From Planctomycetota bacterium (lineage in GTDB: Bacteria; Planctomycetota; B143-G9), in NCBI GenBank assembly GCA_003644275.1, contig QNBY01000079.1, forward strand, positions 1-5,790: DNA of 5,790 bases, in the 5' to 3' direction. Position 1 is the first letter of the stretch. Each line of letters opens with the position of its first letter. Shown piece after piece: positions 3,970 to 5,790 of the stretch. Below the pieces are notes generated by a model. That model was not told the origin of the DNA. It saw nothing but the letters and a program-made list of their open reading frames with translations, and ran no database searches. A program made the position numbers and the translations under genes.

Positions 3970-5790
3970 TCACCTCACTACGATGTTAACGAGGCGTTCC
4001 GGGATTGCAACAATCCTCTGCACCTTTTTGCCCTCTATCCAGCGGGCCACGTTGGGCTGTTGGAGGGCGGCGCGTTCGAGTTCCTCGCGGGGAGCGCCGG
4101 GGGCCACCTTTATCTTGCCGCGGAGACGGCCGTTGACCTGGACGGGCACCTCGATAAGCTCCTCCGCGGCGGCTTCCTCGTCCCAGTCGGGGAAGGGGTG
4201 GCGGAAGACGGAATCGGGGTTTCCGAGGCGCTCCCAGATTTCCTCGGCTATGTGCGGGGCCATGGGGGCGAGCATGAGGGCGAGGTCGGCGAACGCCTCC
4301 CTGAGCACCGAGGGGCGGGATTCGGACGCCGTCGCCTTCAGGACGTGGTAGAACTCCATGAGGGCGGCGATGGCGGTGTTGAAGTGGAAGTGGCCGGCGA
4401 TGTCCTCGCGCACGCGCCTGATGGTCTGGTGCAGGGAGCGGCGGAGCTTCCGCTCGGCGGGGTTGAGCTCGTCCGCTGGGCCGGACCACGGTTCGGCGGA
4501 AGCCGCGGCCTTCTCGCAGGCGGAGAATATCTCCCAGACGCGGCGTAGGAACTTGTGGCAGCCCTGGACGCTCTCGTCGGTCCACTCGGCGGCGCGCTCG
4601 GGCGGGCCGATGAAGAGGGTGTAGAGGCGGAGGGTGTCGGCGCCGAAGCGCTCGATTATGTCGTCGGGGGAGACGACGTTGCCGAGCGACTTGGACATCT
4701 TCGCGCCGTCCTTGATTATGGTGCCCTGCGTGAAGAGGGCCTTGAAGGGTTCGGGGTGGGAGACGTAGCCCAGGTCGTAGAGCACCTTCATTATGAAGCG
4801 GGAGTAGAGCAGGTGGAGGACGGCGTGCTCGGCTCCGCCTATGTACTGGTCCACGGGCATCCAGTACTTCTCGGCCTCGGGGTCGAAGGGCCTGTCCTTC
4901 TCGAAGGGGGAGGTGAAGCGGAGGAAGTACCAGCAGGAGCAGAGCCACTGGGCGATGGTGTCGGTCTCGCGCTTCGCCGGGGCCCCGCAGGCCGGGCAGA
5001 CGGTCTCGACGAAGTCGGGGACGGAAGCGAGGGGGCTCGTGCCGCGGGCGGGCTTGAATTCCTCGAGCTCGGGGAGCCTCACCGGCAGGTCTTCCTCGGG
5101 CACGGGGACCTCGCCGCAGCGCTCGCAGAAGACGATGGGTATGGGAGCGCCCCAGTAGCGCTGGCGCGAGATGAGCCAGTCGCGCAGGCGGTAGCGCACC
5201 ACGGCGCGGCCCTTGCCCCGTTTCTCGAGCATCTCGGTTATGGCCTTCTTCGCTTCCTCGCTGGGCATGCCGTCGAAGGGGCCGGAATTCACCTGGACGC
5301 CGGGCTCCTCGTAGGCTTCCTCCATCTCGGAGGGGTCGAGGTTCGAATCGGGCGGGCGGATGACCACCTTCACGGGGAGGCCGTACTTGCGGGCGAAGAG
5401 GAAGTCGCGCTGGTCGTGGGCGGGCACGGCCATCACGCCGCCGGTGCCGTACTGCATGAGGGCGTAGTTGGCCACCCAGAGGGGGACGCGCTCGCCGTTG
5501 ACGGGGTTCACGACGTAACGGCCGGTGAAGACGCCTTCCTTCTCGGCGTCGGCGGCGCTCTTGAGGCCGCCCACGCGCTTGTGGCGCTCGACGAAGGACA
5601 GGACCTCCCTCTCGCGCTCGGCGCCGCGGACGAGGTCGGGAATGATGGGATGCTCGGGGGCGAGGGAGAAGAAGGTGACGCCGTAGAGGGTGTCCGGGCG
5701 GGTGGTGAAGCACTTTATGACGGTCTCGCCGTCGTCGAGGAGGAAGTCCACCTCGGTGCCCTCGCTGCGGCCGATCCAGTTGCGCTGCAT
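3970..5790 (-). CDS. leuS: Leucyl-tRNA synthetase, C-terminal 606 residues, 5' end outside the window
   Basis: LeuRS charges tRNA-Leu with leucine in the cytosol and hydrolyses mischarged products in its CP1 editing domain. The visible part begins at [11 protein letters not shown], which is internal (about residue 220 of roughly 830-860), so the right edge cuts the gene and the HIGH motif is not seen. Fragment residues 1-200 are the editing domain, with TTRPDT (29-34) and the editing aspartate in HDQRD (125-129). [20 protein letters not shown] (201-220) returns to the catalytic domain. A zinc ribbon uses Cys 222, 225, 265 and 268. KMSKS is at 364-368, directly after [10 protein letters not shown], so the roughly 50-residue leucine-specific insertion of E. 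coli LeuRS is absent, as in B. subtilis type enzymes. The anticodon-binding domain spans about 405-530, and the C-terminal domain has [20 protein letters not shown] (548-567). All visible motifs are intact. A 28-nt gap separates its stop from the next gene on the same strand. Confidence 0.98.
   Translation of the reverse strand: MQRNWIGRSEGTEVDFLLDDGETVIKCFTTRPDTLYGVTFFSLAPEHPIIPDLVRGAEREREVLSFVERHKRVGGLKSAADAEKEGVFTGRYVVNPVNGERVPLWVANYALMQYGTGGVMAVPAHDQRDFLFARKYGLPVKVVIRPPDSNLDPSEMEEAYEEPGVQVNSGPFDGMPSEEAKKAITEMLEKRGKGRAVVRYRLRDWLISRQRYWGAPIPIVFCERCGEVPVPEEDLPVRLPELEEFKPARGTSPLASVPDFVETVCPACGAPAKRETDTIAQWLCSCWYFLRFTSPFEKDRPFDPEAEKYWMPVDQYIGGAEHAVLHLLYSRFIMKVLYDLGYVSHPEPFKALFTQGTIIKDGAKMSKSLGNVVSPDDIIERFGADTLRLYTLFIGPPERAAEWTDESVQGCHKFLRRVWEIFSACEKAAASAEPWSGPADELNPAERKLRRSLHQTIRRVREDIAGHFHFNTAIAALMEFYHVLKATASESRPSVLREAFADLALMLAPMAPHIAEEIWERLGNPDSVFRHPFPDWDEEAAAEELIEVPVQVNGRLRGKIKVAPGAPREELERAALQQPNVARWIEGKKVQRIVAIPERLVNIVVR

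Noticed and set aside
3838..4548. Plus-strand open frame of 236 codons opposite the leuS 3' end and the HEAT gene start
   Set aside because: It runs antisense across two genes and their intergenic gap, with no ribosome site or recognisable domain.
3986..5713. Second long minus-strand frame of 575 codons within leuS
   Set aside because: It is a frame-shifted shadow of LeuRS, composed mainly of Arg/Pro/His/Leu, while the true frame has every LeuRS motif.
1..5790. A new defence, mobile or biosynthetic system
   Set aside because: Apart from the unknown HEAT-repeat membrane protein and the FmdB-type protein, every gene is a standard chaperone or tRNA synthetase gene, and no repeats, integrase, transposase, toxin pair or array were seen.

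Overview
The window is a compact, GC-rich bacterial chromosome segment made almost entirely of housekeeping genes. Two transcription units converge on a single hairpin terminator at about 2765-2796. No stretch longer than 300 bases lacks a gene. The longest gaps are 79 nt (groEL-dnaJ) and 72 nt (fmdB-type gene to the convergent gene).

The plus-strand unit (1-2744) is a chaperone cluster. It holds the C-terminal 220 residues of the chaperonin GroEL, a complete DnaJ with J-domain and four CXXCXGXG zinc motifs, a complete GrpE whose first ATG overlaps the dnaJ stop codon, and a small FmdB-type zinc-ribbon protein with a cysteine-rich tail. A GC-rich hairpin lies between groEL and dnaJ and could be a weak terminator or attenuator. 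The order dnaJ-grpE with no dnaK between or after them is less common than grpE-dnaK-dnaJ. DnaJ and GrpE both act on DnaK (J-protein activating its ATPase, GrpE exchanging its nucleotide), so dnaK is expected elsewhere in the genome.

The minus-strand unit (5790-2817) starts with most of leuS (leucyl-tRNA synthetase: editing domain, zinc ribbon, KMSKS loop, anticodon-binding and C-terminal domains; the N-terminal HIGH-containing part lies beyond the window). After 28 nt comes a 374-residue protein of unknown function: an N-terminal four-cysteine zinc ribbon, a duplicated arginine-rich linker, one membrane span, a Pro/Thr/Ser linker, and two HEAT-like modules each followed by an aromatic YREWW/WRDWW motif. 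This is the least ordinary gene here.

The organism cannot be named from this window. The zinc-ribbon/membrane-anchor/HEAT architecture resembles proteins I associate with Planctomycetota-type and other candidate-phylum genomes (recollection, not a search). Isoleucine is mostly encoded by ATA even in groEL, dnaJ and grpE, which is unusual for GC-rich bacteria. I see no mobile element, CRISPR array, tRNA, rRNA or clear new multi-gene system.
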